Positions 1-7,868 of a stretch of DNA of 25,380 nt are shown here, piece by piece. The stretch's first letter is position 1; every line of letters begins with the position of its first letter. The notes beneath the pieces were generated by a model. The model was not told the DNA's origin. It saw nothing but the letters and a program-made list of their open reading frames with translations, and made no database searches. Made by a program: the position numbers and the translations under genes. Source of the DNA: a virus. The DNA lies in IMG/VR virus record IMGVR_UViG_3300030430_004365, positions 1-25,380 of that record; one strand, 5' to 3'.

Positions 1-34
1 CGTGATTTTTTACGATGGCAAAATTGAGGTAGGG

Positions 35-64
35 GGGGTATCCGAAAGGGTGCCCCTTTTTTTT
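35..64 (+). terminator. Intrinsic terminator abutting terS
   Basis: A 9-bp stem (35-43 with 48-56, two or three G-T pairs) closes on a GAAA tetraloop and is followed by eight T residues (57-64). The T run ends directly at the terS ATG at 65. This is a textbook rho-independent terminator shape. It would stop transcripts entering from the left unless antiterminated, and it leaves no room for a ribosome binding site upstream of terS. Confidence 0.8.
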
Positions 65-526
65 ATGACTGCAGGACGTAGACCAAAGCCGGCACAGCTG
101 AAAGTCCTGGAAGGGAATTTCAGAAAGGACCGGGATAGCCACGGTGCGAATGAGCAGCGGCCGATCGGTCTGCCGGAATGCCCGAAGTGGCTGCCGCGCT
201 CTGCAAAGAAATACTGGTCTGAGGTAGGGCCTCAGCTGGAAAAGGCCGGACTGATCTCGTTGCTGGACCAGGCGGCGTTTGCTGCTCATTGCGACTCGGT
301 TGGCAAGTTCGAGGAAATCACCAAGAAGCTGAAACGGCTGGAGGACATGGTGGACTTCACGCCGCAGAACTATGCGGTTCAGTCGGTCTATTTCCAGATC
401 CGGAACAAGCTGTGGGATCAGGTGATGAAGAGTGCGAATGAATTTGGTCTGACTCCAGCGGGTGCCAGTAAGGTGAAAGCGCCGGCCCAGGGCCAGCTCG
501 ATCTGGGTGGATTCGAGAGTATCTGA
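65..526 (+). CDS. terS: Terminase small subunit, P27 family
   Basis: This is the DNA-recognition subunit of the packaging motor, which binds phage DNA and hands it to the large subunit. The 153-residue product begins MTAGRRPKPAQLKVLEGN, matching the usual P27-type N-terminus (G-R-R-P-K-P...L-x-x-L-x-G-N). A central helical segment follows, with a conserved-looking region around KYWSEVGPQLEKAGL. The open frame continues upstream to position 2, but the family N-terminus and the terminator at 35-64 favour the ATG at 65. There is no Shine-Dalgarno sequence: the start codon follows a T8 run. The stop overlaps the large terminase start in an ATGA. The family call rests on N-terminal pattern, length and its position next to terL. 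Confidence 0.9.
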   Translation: MTAGRRPKPAQLKVLEGNFRKDRDSHGANEQRPIGLPECPKWLPRSAKKYWSEVGPQLEKAGLISLLDQAAFAAHCDSVGKFEEITKKLKRLEDMVDFTPQNYAVQSVYFQIRNKLWDQVMKSANEFGLTPAGASKVKAPAQGQLDLGGFESI

Positions 527-2214
527 TGACCAGGGATTACGTCGCCATCGCAATGGAGTACATCCGGCAGGTGATTGACGGCGAGATTCCTGCCTGCAAA
601 TGGGTACGGCTGGCCTGTCAGCGGCAGCTGCGAGACCTGGACAGGGAAGGCACGGCAGATTTTCCCTATTGGTGGGAGCCAGCACTGGCGAACCGGGTCT
701 GCCAGTTCATCGAATTGCTGCCCCACGTCAAGGGCGAGTGGGCGCGGGAGCGAAAGCGGCTGGAGCTTCAGCCCTGGCAGATCTTCCGCCTGACTACGGT
801 GTTTGGCTGGATCAACGAGGACGGGTACCGCCGATTCAAGACGGCCTACAACGAGATGCCTCGAAAGCAGGGCAAGTCATCCGAAACTTCAGGCGTTGGC
901 CTGTATCTGCTTACCGCTGACGGTGAGCCGGGCGCCGAGGTATACAGCGCTGCCACCACACGGGACCAGGCACAGATCACCTGGAAAGACGCCAAGCAGA
1001 TGGTCGACCGGACGCCCGGGCTTCAGGCCCGTTTTGGTGTCGCGACAAGCTCGAAATCGATCTATGTCGAGCACACGAACAGCGTGTTTCGCTCCCTGAG
1101 CCGGGACCAGGGCGGTAACCACGATGGCCTGAACGTACACGGCGGCCTGATCGATGAGCTGCATGCGCACAAGACCCGCGAAATTTTCGATGTTATCGAA
1201 ACAGCGACCGGTGCCCGAAAGCAGCCTCTGCTGTGGCTGATTACCACGGCCGGGTTCAACCGGGCCGGTATCTGCTACGAGCAGCGCGCTTACGTGACGA
1301 AGATTCTGGAAGGTGTGGTCAAGGACGAAAGCTACTTCGGAATCATCTACACGATCGACGAAGACGACGACTGGACGGAGCCGGCCAGCTGGATAAAGGC
1401 CAACCCGAACTGGGGAATTTCGGTCAATCCGGAAGACATCGAGCGCAAGGCTCGCAAGGCCATGACGATGGCGGCGGCCACTAACAACTTCCTGACCAAG
1501 CATCTGAACGTCTGGGTAAACGCGGATACGGCCTGGATGGATCTTCAGGCGTGGGAGCGGTGCGGCAATCCGGCGCTCACGCTGGAGGGATGCGCCGGGC
1601 GCAAGGCTTGGATTGGGCTGGATCTGGCTTCCAAGATCGACATCGCGGCGTTGGTTGTCCTGGTGGAAGAAGACGACGGTGGGTACGCCGCTTTCGGCAA
1701 GTACTACATACCCGAGGACGCAGCAGAAGAGGGCCGGAACCAGCACTATTCAGGGTGGGCTCGTCAGGGGCTGGTAACCCTGACGCCTGGTGCAACCACG
1801 GATTTTGCGTTCATTGAGCAGGACTTGCGGGAGCTTGCCGGCCTTCTGGATATCCAGAGTGTTGCGTTCGATCCCTGGCAGGCAACCTATCTGGCGACGC
1901 GGATGCTGGAAGAGGGGCTGCCGATGATCGAGTACCGGCAGACGGTCCAGAACATGAGCGAGCCCATGAAGACTCTGGAAGCCCTTACTCTCGAAGGCCG
2001 AATCCGGCACAACGGCGACCCAGTGTTGACCTGGATGATGTCCAACGTGGTGGCGCATCTGGATGCCAAGGACAACATCTATCCCCGGAAGGAGTTTCCG
2101 GAAAACAAGATTGACGGGGTTGTGGCCCTGATCATGGCTCTTGGGCGGGCAATTCGCTCCGAGGGCGATCCGATTCAGCCATCCATTTACGATACTTCGG
2201 ACGTGACATGCTGA
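526..2214 (+). CDS. terL: Terminase large subunit
   Basis: This is the ATPase and nuclease that drives and cuts DNA during head filling. The 562-residue length is typical. The ATPase half shows a Walker A-like MPRKQGKS (residues 111-118), a Walker B GGLIDEL (206-212) followed by LLWLITTAGFN (235-245), the usual coupling motif. The nuclease half has an acidic site in GLDLASKIDIAALVV (D366), a second acidic residue in VAFDPWQ (D449) and a third in KIDGVVALIMALG (D530), as expected of RNase H-fold terminase nucleases. It is coupled to terS by a 1-nt stop/start overlap and to the next gene by 7 nt. It resembles the lambdoid/HK97 large terminases that pair with P27 small subunits. Confidence 0.95.
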   Translation: MTRDYVAIAMEYIRQVIDGEIPACKWVRLACQRQLRDLDREGTADFPYWWEPALANRVCQFIELLPHVKGEWARERKRLELQPWQIFRLTTVFGWINEDGYRRFKTAYNEMPRKQGKSSETSGVGLYLLTADGEPGAEVYSAATTRDQAQITWKDAKQMVDRTPGLQARFGVATSSKSIYVEHTNSVFRSLSRDQGGNHDGLNVHGGLIDELHAHKTREIFDVIETATGARKQPLLWLITTAGFNRAGICYEQRAYVTKILEGVVKDESYFGIIYTIDEDDDWTEPASWIKANPNWGISVNPEDIERKARKAMTMAAATNNFLTKHLNVWVNADTAWMDLQAWERCGNPALTLEGCAGRKAWIGLDLASKIDIAALVVLVEEDDGGYAAFGKYYIPEDAAEEGRNQHYSGWARQGLVTLTPGATTDFAFIEQDLRELAGLLDIQSVAFDPWQATYLATRMLEEGLPMIEYRQTVQNMSEPMKTLEALTLEGRIRHNGDPVLTWMMSNVVAHLDAKDNIYPRKEFPENKIDGVVALIMALGRAIRSEGDPIQPSIYDTSDVTC

Positions 2215-2402
2215 TCTCTGTTCTCACTTTCCTGATAGGGCTGGTGGGCGCGCTGCTGGTGGCCTTTGGCTCCTGGCTTGTGTACCCGCCGGCGGGCTAC
2301 ATCGTCGGCGGGCTACTCTGCCTGGTGTGGTCGTTCATGAGCGCCCGGGCGTTGGCTGTGCGGGATTTCCAGGCCCGACAAAAGACGAGGGGTGACCGCT
2401 GA
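2208..2402 (+). CDS. Small two-helix membrane protein
   Basis: The 64-residue product has two hydrophobic segments, about residues 2-25 and 28-45, separated by a YPPAG turn. A basic C-terminal tail (ARDFQARQKTRGDR-like) suggests a hairpin with a cytoplasmic tail. Small membrane proteins are often found between large terminase and portal in HK97-like phages, and no function is established for them here. It overlaps terL by 7 nt and its stop overlaps the portal start (ATGA), so it is a translated member of the late operon. A holin role is possible from size and topology, but no lysis partner lies next to it, so that is speculation. Confidence 0.75.
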   Translation: MLISVLTFLIGLVGALLVAFGSWLVYPPAGYIVGGLLCLVWSFMSARALAVRDFQARQKTRGDR

Positions 2403-3667
2403 TGTTCTTGCGTAGCTTCTTTCAGTCCGGCTCAGCCAGCAGCCGTAACCCCGGGAATGATTGGAGCAGCTGGGTGAGTTCCGTGGCCGCCCGCTCCAGC
2501 GCGGCTGGCGCCATGGTCAGCAAAGACACGGCGCTGGCACTCACGGCCCTAAGAGGCTGCGTGACGCTTCTGGCGGAATCGGTGGCCCAGTTGCCATGTG
2601 AACTCTACCGGCGTACCGGCGATGGCAATCGGGAGCGGGCGACCGATCATCCGCTCTACGACGTCATCCACTCCCAGCCAAACCGGAAAGACACCGCCTT
2701 CGAGTACTACGAGCAGGCCCAGGGAGCGCTTGGGCTGGACGGCAACCACATCGCGCTGATTGATCGCGACGGGGCGGGCTACGTTCAGGAGCTGATCCCG
2801 GTCAGCAATACCAAGGTCCGGGTGCTCAAGGGCAATGACGGCATGCCGTACTACCACCTGATTGATCAGAACGAGATCCTGCCGTCCCGAATGGTGCATC
2901 ACATTAAGGGCTTCTCGTTGGATGGCTATGTCGGGGTCTCGCCGATCGAGACCAACGCGGATGCGATTGGGCTTGCCATTGCGACGGAAGAGCACGCTTC
3001 GGCGGTATTCTCCCGGGGAACGACGATGTCTGGTGTGATTGAGCGTCCGCGTGAGGCGGCGCCGATTACGGACCAGGCCAAGCTCGACCGTTTGCTGAGC
3101 AAGTTTGCTGAACGGCACAGCGGCATCCGCAATATGTTCAGTGTCGCCATGCTGCAAGAAGGCATGACCTACAAGCAGCTTGCCATGGACAACGAGAAAG
3201 CCCAGCTGCTGGAGAGCCGAAAGCATTCGGCGGTCACCATCTGCCAGCTCTATAAAGTGCCTCCCCACATGATCCAGATGATGGATCGCGCCACGTTCAA
3301 CAACATTGAGCACATGGGCCTGCAGTTCGTTATTTACACGCTGCTGCCGTGGGTAAAACGTCACGAGGCGGCGATGATGCGGGATCTTCTGCTGCCGTCT
3401 GAGCGCTCTGATTTATACATCGAGTTCAATGTCAGTGGGCTGCTTCGGGGTGACCAGAAGTCCCGTTACGAAGCCTACGCGATTGGTCGGAACTGGGGCT
3501 GGCTCTCCGCCAACGATGTCCGGCGCCTTGAGAATATGCCGCCCATTCCTGGTGGTGATCGTTATCTGACGCCACTGAACATGGCTGAGCCGGGCAATTC
3601 CGCTAGCGCTCTGAACGCCACTCCCGCCCAAATGAAAGAGATCGAGGACATCCTATGCCGCGCCTGA
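2402..3667 (+). CDS. Portal protein, HK97 type
   Basis: This forms the dodecameric ring at the capsid vertex through which DNA enters and leaves. The 421-residue length fits HK97-type portals. Typical stretches are visible: ALRGCVTLLAESVAQLPCELYRR (residues about 49-71), HPLYDVIHSQPN, the EYYEQAQGALGLDGNHIALI block, and the C-terminal LLRGDQKSRYEAYAIGRNWGWLSANDVRRLENMPPI, the standard C-terminal signature of this family. The start overlaps the preceding stop (ATGA) and a GAGGGG about 10 nt upstream can serve as ribosome binding site. The 3' end overlaps the protease gene by 13 nt, the usual portal-protease order. Confidence 0.95.
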   Translation: MFLRSFFQSGSASSRNPGNDWSSWVSSVAARSSAAGAMVSKDTALALTALRGCVTLLAESVAQLPCELYRRTGDGNRERATDHPLYDVIHSQPNRKDTAFEYYEQAQGALGLDGNHIALIDRDGAGYVQELIPVSNTKVRVLKGNDGMPYYHLIDQNEILPSRMVHHIKGFSLDGYVGVSPIETNADAIGLAIATEEHASAVFSRGTTMSGVIERPREAAPITDQAKLDRLLSKFAERHSGIRNMFSVAMLQEGMTYKQLAMDNEKAQLLESRKHSAVTICQLYKVPPHMIQMMDRATFNNIEHMGLQFVIYTLLPWVKRHEAAMMRDLLLPSERSDLYIEFNVSGLLRGDQKSRYEAYAIGRNWGWLSANDVRRLENMPPIPGGDRYLTPLNMAEPGNSASALNATPAQMKEIEDILCRA

Positions 3668-4587
3668 TCAACTACCCGCACGTCGCGTCCATGGTGTTTG
3701 GTGTGCCGCTATTCGCCACGCCTGCGCTGGTCACTGCTGTGAAGTCTGTGCTGGAGCCTCGCCTCCTTGGTAAAGACGTCGACTCGGTTGAACCCGTGGC
3801 GCCATTGGCCCTGATCGATGATGAGCAGCGAGCGGCTCAGCCTGAGCAAACAGCCAGTCAGCTGGCCGTGATCCCGGTGCATGGGATTCTCGTGCCGCGT
3901 CGCGGTGAGATCACCGAGACCTGTGAAGAGCTGGTTTCGTATGAGCTGCTCAGGGGGCAGATCGAAGCTGCTCGGAGAAACGAGCAGGTCGCGGAGATTG
4001 TTCTCGATTTCCACACCGGTGGTGGATCCGCGCTCGGCTGCAAGGAGGCGGCTGACTACATCCGAAAGGTGTCTGCCGAAAAGCCGATCACGGCTCTGAT
4101 CAACTTTGCGGCCTGTTCCGCCGGTTACTTCCTGGCGTCAGCCTGTTCGCGGATCGTCGCCAGTCCCACGGCCATGGTGGGCTCCATCGGTGTGATCATC
4201 GAAACCTACGACGTGAGTCGTGCCGAGGAAGCAGCCGGCATCCGGTTCAACACCTTTTTTCGGGGTGGGCACAAAAACGATGCGTCACCCCACGAGCCGA
4301 TCACGGACCAGGCAGTGCGGGAGATTGAAAAGCGATTGGATGCGGCTTACGACCTGTTTACCCGCTCCGTTGCTGAGTACCGGGGTCTGGACGTGGAGGC
4401 GGTGACCGCCACCGAGGCCCGGGTGTTCTCCGCCCAAGAAGCGCTTGCCCTGAAGCTCATTGACGAGATCGCCCCGGCACAGGATGCAGTGAATGCGATT
4501 GCATCCAGCTACCGGCAAGCCGGGCAGGGCGGTGGCCGGAAAATTTCCGCGCAAGCCCACGCGCTGAATACCCAATGCCAGCTCTAG
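3655..4587 (+). CDS. Prohead maturation protease, S49/SppA-like
   Basis: This serine protease cleaves the capsid scaffold domain during head maturation. The 310-residue protein has the S49 layout: VIPVHGILVPR (residues 72-82), a G-rich HTGGGSALG (120-128), the catalytic serine in AACSAGYFLASA (Ser155), VGSIGVI (175-181) and a candidate catalytic lysine in GGHKNDASPHEP (Lys207), about 50 residues later as in SppA and lambda C. LARS-like helices follow, and LKLIDEI (266-272) resembles the family C-terminus. A GAGG lies 7 nt before the ATG inside the portal gene. No separate scaffold gene follows, so the likely substrate is the N-terminal domain of the capsid protein next door. Confidence 0.92.
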   Translation: MPRLINYPHVASMVFGVPLFATPALVTAVKSVLEPRLLGKDVDSVEPVAPLALIDDEQRAAQPEQTASQLAVIPVHGILVPRRGEITETCEELVSYELLRGQIEAARRNEQVAEIVLDFHTGGGSALGCKEAADYIRKVSAEKPITALINFAACSAGYFLASACSRIVASPTAMVGSIGVIIETYDVSRAEEAAGIRFNTFFRGGHKNDASPHEPITDQAVREIEKRLDAAYDLFTRSVAEYRGLDVEAVTATEARVFSAQEALALKLIDEIAPAQDAVNAIASSYRQAGQGGGRKISAQAHALNTQCQL

Positions 4588-4609
4588 CCACGCGGCGGAG
4601 CAGCTAACC

Positions 4610-4633
4610 GGCGGCCGCATGGCCGCCTTTTTT
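4610..4633 (+). terminator. Intrinsic terminator upstream of the capsid gene
   Basis: A perfect 7-bp GC stem (GGCGGCC at 4610-4616, GGCCGCC at 4621-4627) has a GCAT loop and six T residues (4628-4633). It lies 27 bp before the capsid start and inside the late unit. It could attenuate read-through, act only when antitermination is absent, or protect the 5' end of a processed capsid mRNA. Confidence 0.75.
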
Positions 4634-4659
4634 ATACCTGAAAGAAAGAGGAAAGCGAC

Positions 4660-5952
4660 ATGCCTATGCCGATGATCGAAGAACTCCGCCGCAAGCGCGC
4701 CGAGGTAAATCAGAAGATTCAGGCCCTGGCTGCGGTAGAGCAGGAAAGCGGCGAGCTGACAGCCGAGCAACTTGAGGAATTCGACGCGCTCAAAGCGGAA
4801 TTCGACCAGCTCACTCAGAAGATGGCCCGTGCCGAAGAGGTCGAGCGCATTCAGGCTGCTGCTGCTCAACCTGTTACTCCGAGCGCGGGCAGCCGAGCGC
4901 CTGCGGTACACGTTAAGCCCGAGTTGAAGCAGTATCCAGGGGCCAGTGCGGCGCGCCTGGTGATGTCGATCGCAGCGGGCGGCGGCAACCTTCAGGACGC
5001 CGTCAAGTTCGCTCGTACCGAAATTGGCGATATGGACGTGGCGATGGCTATGGAGACCGGCGCAGGCTCCGGCGGCGCCCTGGTACCGGACAACATGCAC
5101 GATGAAGTGATCGAGCTGCTTCGGCCACGCACTGTCGTTCGTCAGCTGGGTGCCCGCAACGTGCCGCTGCCGAACGGTAACCTGTCCATGCCGCGCATGA
5201 GCTCCGGTGCGACCGCTGGCTATGTGGGTGAAGGCAACGACGTACTGGCGAGCGAAGGCAGCACCGACGACGTGAATCTGTCCGCGAAAACCATGATCAC
5301 CCTGGTGCCCATGTCCAACCAGCTGATCGGTCGCGCCGGCTTCCGCATCGAGCAGATTGTTCTGAACGACATGCTCAACGCCATGGCGGTGCGTGAGGAC
5401 AAAGCGTTCCTTCGGGATGATGGTACCGGCAACACGCCGAAAGGTTTCAAGGCCACCGCCACCGATGCCGGTCGCACCGTCGCCTGGTCCGGCACCGCGG
5501 ATCTCGCCACCATCGACGCCTATCTCGACAACCTGATTCTCCAGCTGATGAACAGCGACAGTCTGCTGATTCAGCCGGGCTGGGCGATGTCCCCGCGCAC
5601 CTACATGAAACTGTTTGGTCTGCGTGATGGCAACGGCAACAAGGTATATCCGGAACTGGCTCAGGGTCAGCTGAAGGGCTACCCGATCAAGCACACCACC
5701 ACCATTCCCACGAATCTGGGCGCCGGTACCGACGAGTCCGAGATTTACTTCGCGGACTGGAACGACGTGGTGATCGGTGAGCAGGAGAACATGAAGGTCG
5801 ATTTCTCCCGCGAGGCCACCTACAAGGACGCCGGCGGCAACCTTGTATCGGCGTTCTCCCGCAATCAGTCGGTGGTTCGTGTGGTTGTTGAGCACGACAT
5901 CGGTTTCCGTCACCTGGAAGGCCTGGTGTTGGGCACCGGCGTTACCTGGTAA
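4660..5952 (+). CDS. Major capsid protein, HK97 fold with N-terminal delta-like domain
   Basis: This is the main shell protein. The first ~75 of 430 residues are strongly helical and charged (IEELRRKRAEVNQKI...EEFDALKAEFDQL), like the delta domain that serves as built-in scaffold in HK97. A proline/alanine linker follows (~76-95), and the shell domain begins around residue 125 with GSGGALVPDNMHDEVIELLR, typical of the phage_capsid family. Later family-like stretches are LPNGNLSMPRM, SNQLIGRAGFRIEQIVLNDM and FLRDDGTGNTPKGF. The C-terminus ends in a beta-rich region (RVVVEHDIGFRHLEGLVLGTGVTW). GAGG 8-9 nt upstream of ATG is a good ribosome binding site. The gene sits between two terminator-like hairpins. 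Confidence 0.95.
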   Translation: MPMPMIEELRRKRAEVNQKIQALAAVEQESGELTAEQLEEFDALKAEFDQLTQKMARAEEVERIQAAAAQPVTPSAGSRAPAVHVKPELKQYPGASAARLVMSIAAGGGNLQDAVKFARTEIGDMDVAMAMETGAGSGGALVPDNMHDEVIELLRPRTVVRQLGARNVPLPNGNLSMPRMSSGATAGYVGEGNDVLASEGSTDDVNLSAKTMITLVPMSNQLIGRAGFRIEQIVLNDMLNAMAVREDKAFLRDDGTGNTPKGFKATATDAGRTVAWSGTADLATIDAYLDNLILQLMNSDSLLIQPGWAMSPRTYMKLFGLRDGNGNKVYPELAQGQLKGYPIKHTTTIPTNLGAGTDESEIYFADWNDVVIGEQENMKVDFSREATYKDAGGNLVSAFSRNQSVVRVVVEHDIGFRHLEGLVLGTGVTW

Positions 5953-5956
5953 TCCC

Positions 5957-5986
5957 GTGGCGGCAATCAGCCGCCACCCTCTTTTT
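5957..5986 (+). terminator. Terminator-like hairpin after the capsid gene
   Basis: An 8-bp perfect stem (GTGGCGGC at 5957-5964, GCCGCCAC at 5970-5977) with a 5-nt AATCA loop is followed by CCTCTTTTT. It begins 5 bp after the capsid stop. The T run is offset from the stem by 3-4 nt, so it may be a partial terminator or an mRNA 3'-stabilising hairpin. Confidence 0.65.
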
Positions 5987-6006
5987 CAATTTCAGGAGTA
6001 GCAGCC

Positions 6007-6216
6007 ATGGCTGAACAAACCAAGAAAGCCGAAGCCGCACCGAAAACCGACAAGGTTGTGGTCACGTTCGTCAAGCCCTGGAGTCGGTACAGCCGGGGGG
6101 ATGTCGCTGGCTTCAGCGCCGACGAGGCCGAGCGACTGATCAACGGCAAAGTGGCAGTGAAAGGTACCAAGCTGCCCGCCGCAAAAACCGACCAAGAGCC
6201 GGAACCGAAAGCCTGA
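6007..6216 (+). CDS. Small conserved phage protein downstream of capsid
   Basis: The 69-residue product has a lysine/alanine-rich start (MAEQTKKAEAAPKTDK), a short core VVVTFVKPWSRYSRGDVAGFSADEAERLI and a charged proline-rich tail. The core resembles small proteins seen right after the capsid gene in many HK97-like prophages, where the W-x-x-Y-x-x-G-D-x-A-x-F pattern recurs; their role is not established. Position suggests a head decoration, head fibre or assembly-related part, but this is inference only. AGGAG 8-9 nt before ATG gives a good ribosome binding site. Confidence 0.75.
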   Translation: MAEQTKKAEAAPKTDKVVVTFVKPWSRYSRGDVAGFSADEAERLINGKVAVKGTKLPAAKTDQEPEPKA

Positions 6217-6253
6217 CGACGTGCCGGCTTCGGCCCGTGGAGGAACTGCCCGA

Positions 6254-6787
6254 ATGATCACGATTGACGAGGTCAAGGCTCATTGCCGGATAGACCATGA
6301 CGACGAGGACGGCCTGCTGGCATCGCTGGTCAGCGCGGCCTTGCGAACACTTGAAAACCAGACCGGCCAGGCGTTTGCCAAGGTCGATGGGGCCGAAATG
6401 GTGTTAGACACCTTGCCCTCCGATGTCGGCGGTATTGAGTTGGCATGGACGCCGGTTCGCGCAGTCCGGAGCGTGGTGTACGTCGATTCGCTGGGCGCAG
6501 AACGCAGCCTCTCTGAGGCTGAGTTGTTCCTGGACCAGCGCGGTGTGTATCCGACCCTTTACCCCGTCTCTGAGTGGCCGGCGGTTCCGCCCAAGCGGGC
6601 CTCGGTGAAAATCGTGGCGGATATCGGGTATGAGGAGCTGCCGCCGGATGTTCGGGCGGCAGCTCTCCTCATCATCGGCCATCTCTACGAAAACCGGGAG
6701 GCGGTCGTGATCGGTACCATCGCCAGTGAGCTGCCGATGGCGGTAGAGCATCTGATTCAGCCTTATCGAATTCTGAGGATCGGCTGA
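6254..6787 (+). CDS. Head-tail connector protein (gp6-like)
   Basis: This adaptor binds under the portal ring and starts the neck. The 177-residue product begins MITIDEVKAHCRIDHDDEDGLLASLVSAALRTLENQTGQ, the characteristic start of the HK97 gp6 / SPP1 gp15-type helical connector family. It has a C-terminal helical block PPDVRAAALLIIGHLYENREAVV (about residues 135-157) also typical of the family. An in-frame start at 6221 exists, but GGAGG at 6239-6243 points to the ATG at 6254, and the family N-terminus begins there. The stop overlaps the next start by 1 nt (TGATG). Confidence 0.9.
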   Translation: MITIDEVKAHCRIDHDDEDGLLASLVSAALRTLENQTGQAFAKVDGAEMVLDTLPSDVGGIELAWTPVRAVRSVVYVDSLGAERSLSEAELFLDQRGVYPTLYPVSEWPAVPPKRASVKIVADIGYEELPPDVRAAALLIIGHLYENREAVVIGTIASELPMAVEHLIQPYRILRIG

Positions 6788-7311
6788 TGCGTGCAGGGCG
6801 AATGAACTCCCGGCTTTCCGTTCTTGATTCGGCAGGAAACGACGTTGGCCGGATCTGGGCCGATGTCCGTCCGCCCCTGGAGGTCGGCGAGCAAAAGGGC
6901 CTGAGGGAAGCCGGGCAAACCAAGGTTCTCGTTCGCCGCTTTGCTCCGGTGCAGTCTGGCTTTTGGCTTTCCGGTGGTGATCAGCTCATGGTCATCGATG
7001 GCGTCGCGGATCGCCTGTCGCGCCACCAGGACATTCACCTGACGTGCACACGTTTGATTGGCTCGGCAGGTACCTATCGGCGTGCCACTGGGGAGGAGTT
7101 TCCGGTGTGCGTTCATGTGTCCGTGAACACCCCTTACATCGGCCTCAGTGGTCAGTTGATGGATTACCGGTACCGGCTAGAAATCCCGGTGATTCATCAG
7201 CCGGCACCCTGGCAGCCCGGTGATGGTATCCGGATCGCTGGGGTGGACTATCCACTGACCGGCGTGGCCGAGGACGGCGACGACGGATTTGTTGTGGCAT
7301 TTACCTCATGA
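6787..7311 (+). CDS. Head closure protein with a second barrel-like domain
   Basis: This is probably the stopper that closes the connector after packaging. Residues ~1-92 match the head-tail joining (SPP1 gp16/HK97 gp7-like) pattern: MRAGRMNSRLSVLDS, then IWADVRPPLEVGEQKG, VLVRRFAPVQSGFWLSGGDQLMVIDGV and DIHLTCTRL. Such proteins are usually about 100-115 residues, and this one has 174. The extra half (residues ~105-174) repeats the scheme: a strand-rich EIPVIHQPAPWQPGDGIRIAGVDYPL resembles residues 50-77. This suggests an internal duplication or a fusion to an FII-like tail-joining domain. The start overlaps the preceding gene by 1 nt and the end overlaps the next by 4 nt. Confidence 0.8.
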   Translation: MRAGRMNSRLSVLDSAGNDVGRIWADVRPPLEVGEQKGLREAGQTKVLVRRFAPVQSGFWLSGGDQLMVIDGVADRLSRHQDIHLTCTRLIGSAGTYRRATGEEFPVCVHVSVNTPYIGLSGQLMDYRYRLEIPVIHQPAPWQPGDGIRIAGVDYPLTGVAEDGDDGFVVAFTS

Positions 7312-7868
7312 CCTATTCCATCGAAACCCAGGGTGCAGACCGGCTGGCGTCGTTGTTTGGCGCTCTGGAAACGGAAGTGGCCCGGGCACAGGTTAACGCC
7401 ATCAATGCCGGAGCCACGGAGTTCCGGCGTGGCTTCGTGGACGACATCCACCAGGCCACCGGGCTCAAGAAAAAGCTCCTGCGCGAACGCATCCGCATCC
7501 GGCGGGCGAAGCAGGCGAATCCTCAGGCGCGGCTGGTGCCAGACAGTCAGGGGTTACCGATAACGGAATACGTATGGCGGCCTGAGCCTGCGGGGCATCC
7601 CACTCGGGCGCGAATTCTCATTCGGTGGTTCGGGGGCTGGAAGGTAGCGGCCGGCTTTGTGAACCCGGAAGCCGATACCCCCTTGCCCATGAAGACGATC
7701 ACCAGCCGTGGGCGGCTCCGTCGGCCAGTGCTGGCCCACGGCATCAGTGTGGCGGCGGCGTTCAAAGTGGCCCGTGATGACGGTCGGCTCGATCGTTATG
7801 GCGCCCGGTTGGCGGAAATCTTTGAAGACAAGCTGGCTGACCAGCTGGCGCGGAGGAGAAATCAATGA
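7308..7868 (+). CDS. Minor tail protein Z-like
   Basis: This is a neck/tail completion protein of the lambda Z type (186 residues; lambda Z is 192). It has the typical N-terminal helical region with ARAQVNAINAGATEFRRGFVDDI and TGLKKKLLRERIRIRRA (residues ~25-65). A beta-rich middle follows (ARILIRWFGGWKVAAGF), and the C-terminal helix IFEDKLADQLARRRNQ matches the end of Z-family proteins. In lambda, Z is needed for a tail that can deliver DNA correctly. ATGA overlaps join it to both neighbours, and the order (head closure, Z, U, V) is the standard one. Confidence 0.85.
   Translation: MTYSIETQGADRLASLFGALETEVARAQVNAINAGATEFRRGFVDDIHQATGLKKKLLRERIRIRRAKQANPQARLVPDSQGLPITEYVWRPEPAGHPTRARILIRWFGGWKVAAGFVNPEADTPLPMKTITSRGRLRRPVLAHGISVAAAFKVARDDGRLDRYGARLAEIFEDKLADQLARRRNQ

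Noticed and set aside
2208-2402. Small membrane protein as holin
   Set aside because: Size fits, but there is no endolysin or spanin nearby and this position commonly holds non-lysis small proteins.
4285-5913. 542-codon leftward open frame opposite the protease and capsid genes
   Set aside because: It is the GC-rich mirror of the capsid gene; it has no ribosome binding site or protein-like pattern and the sense frame is a clear capsid.
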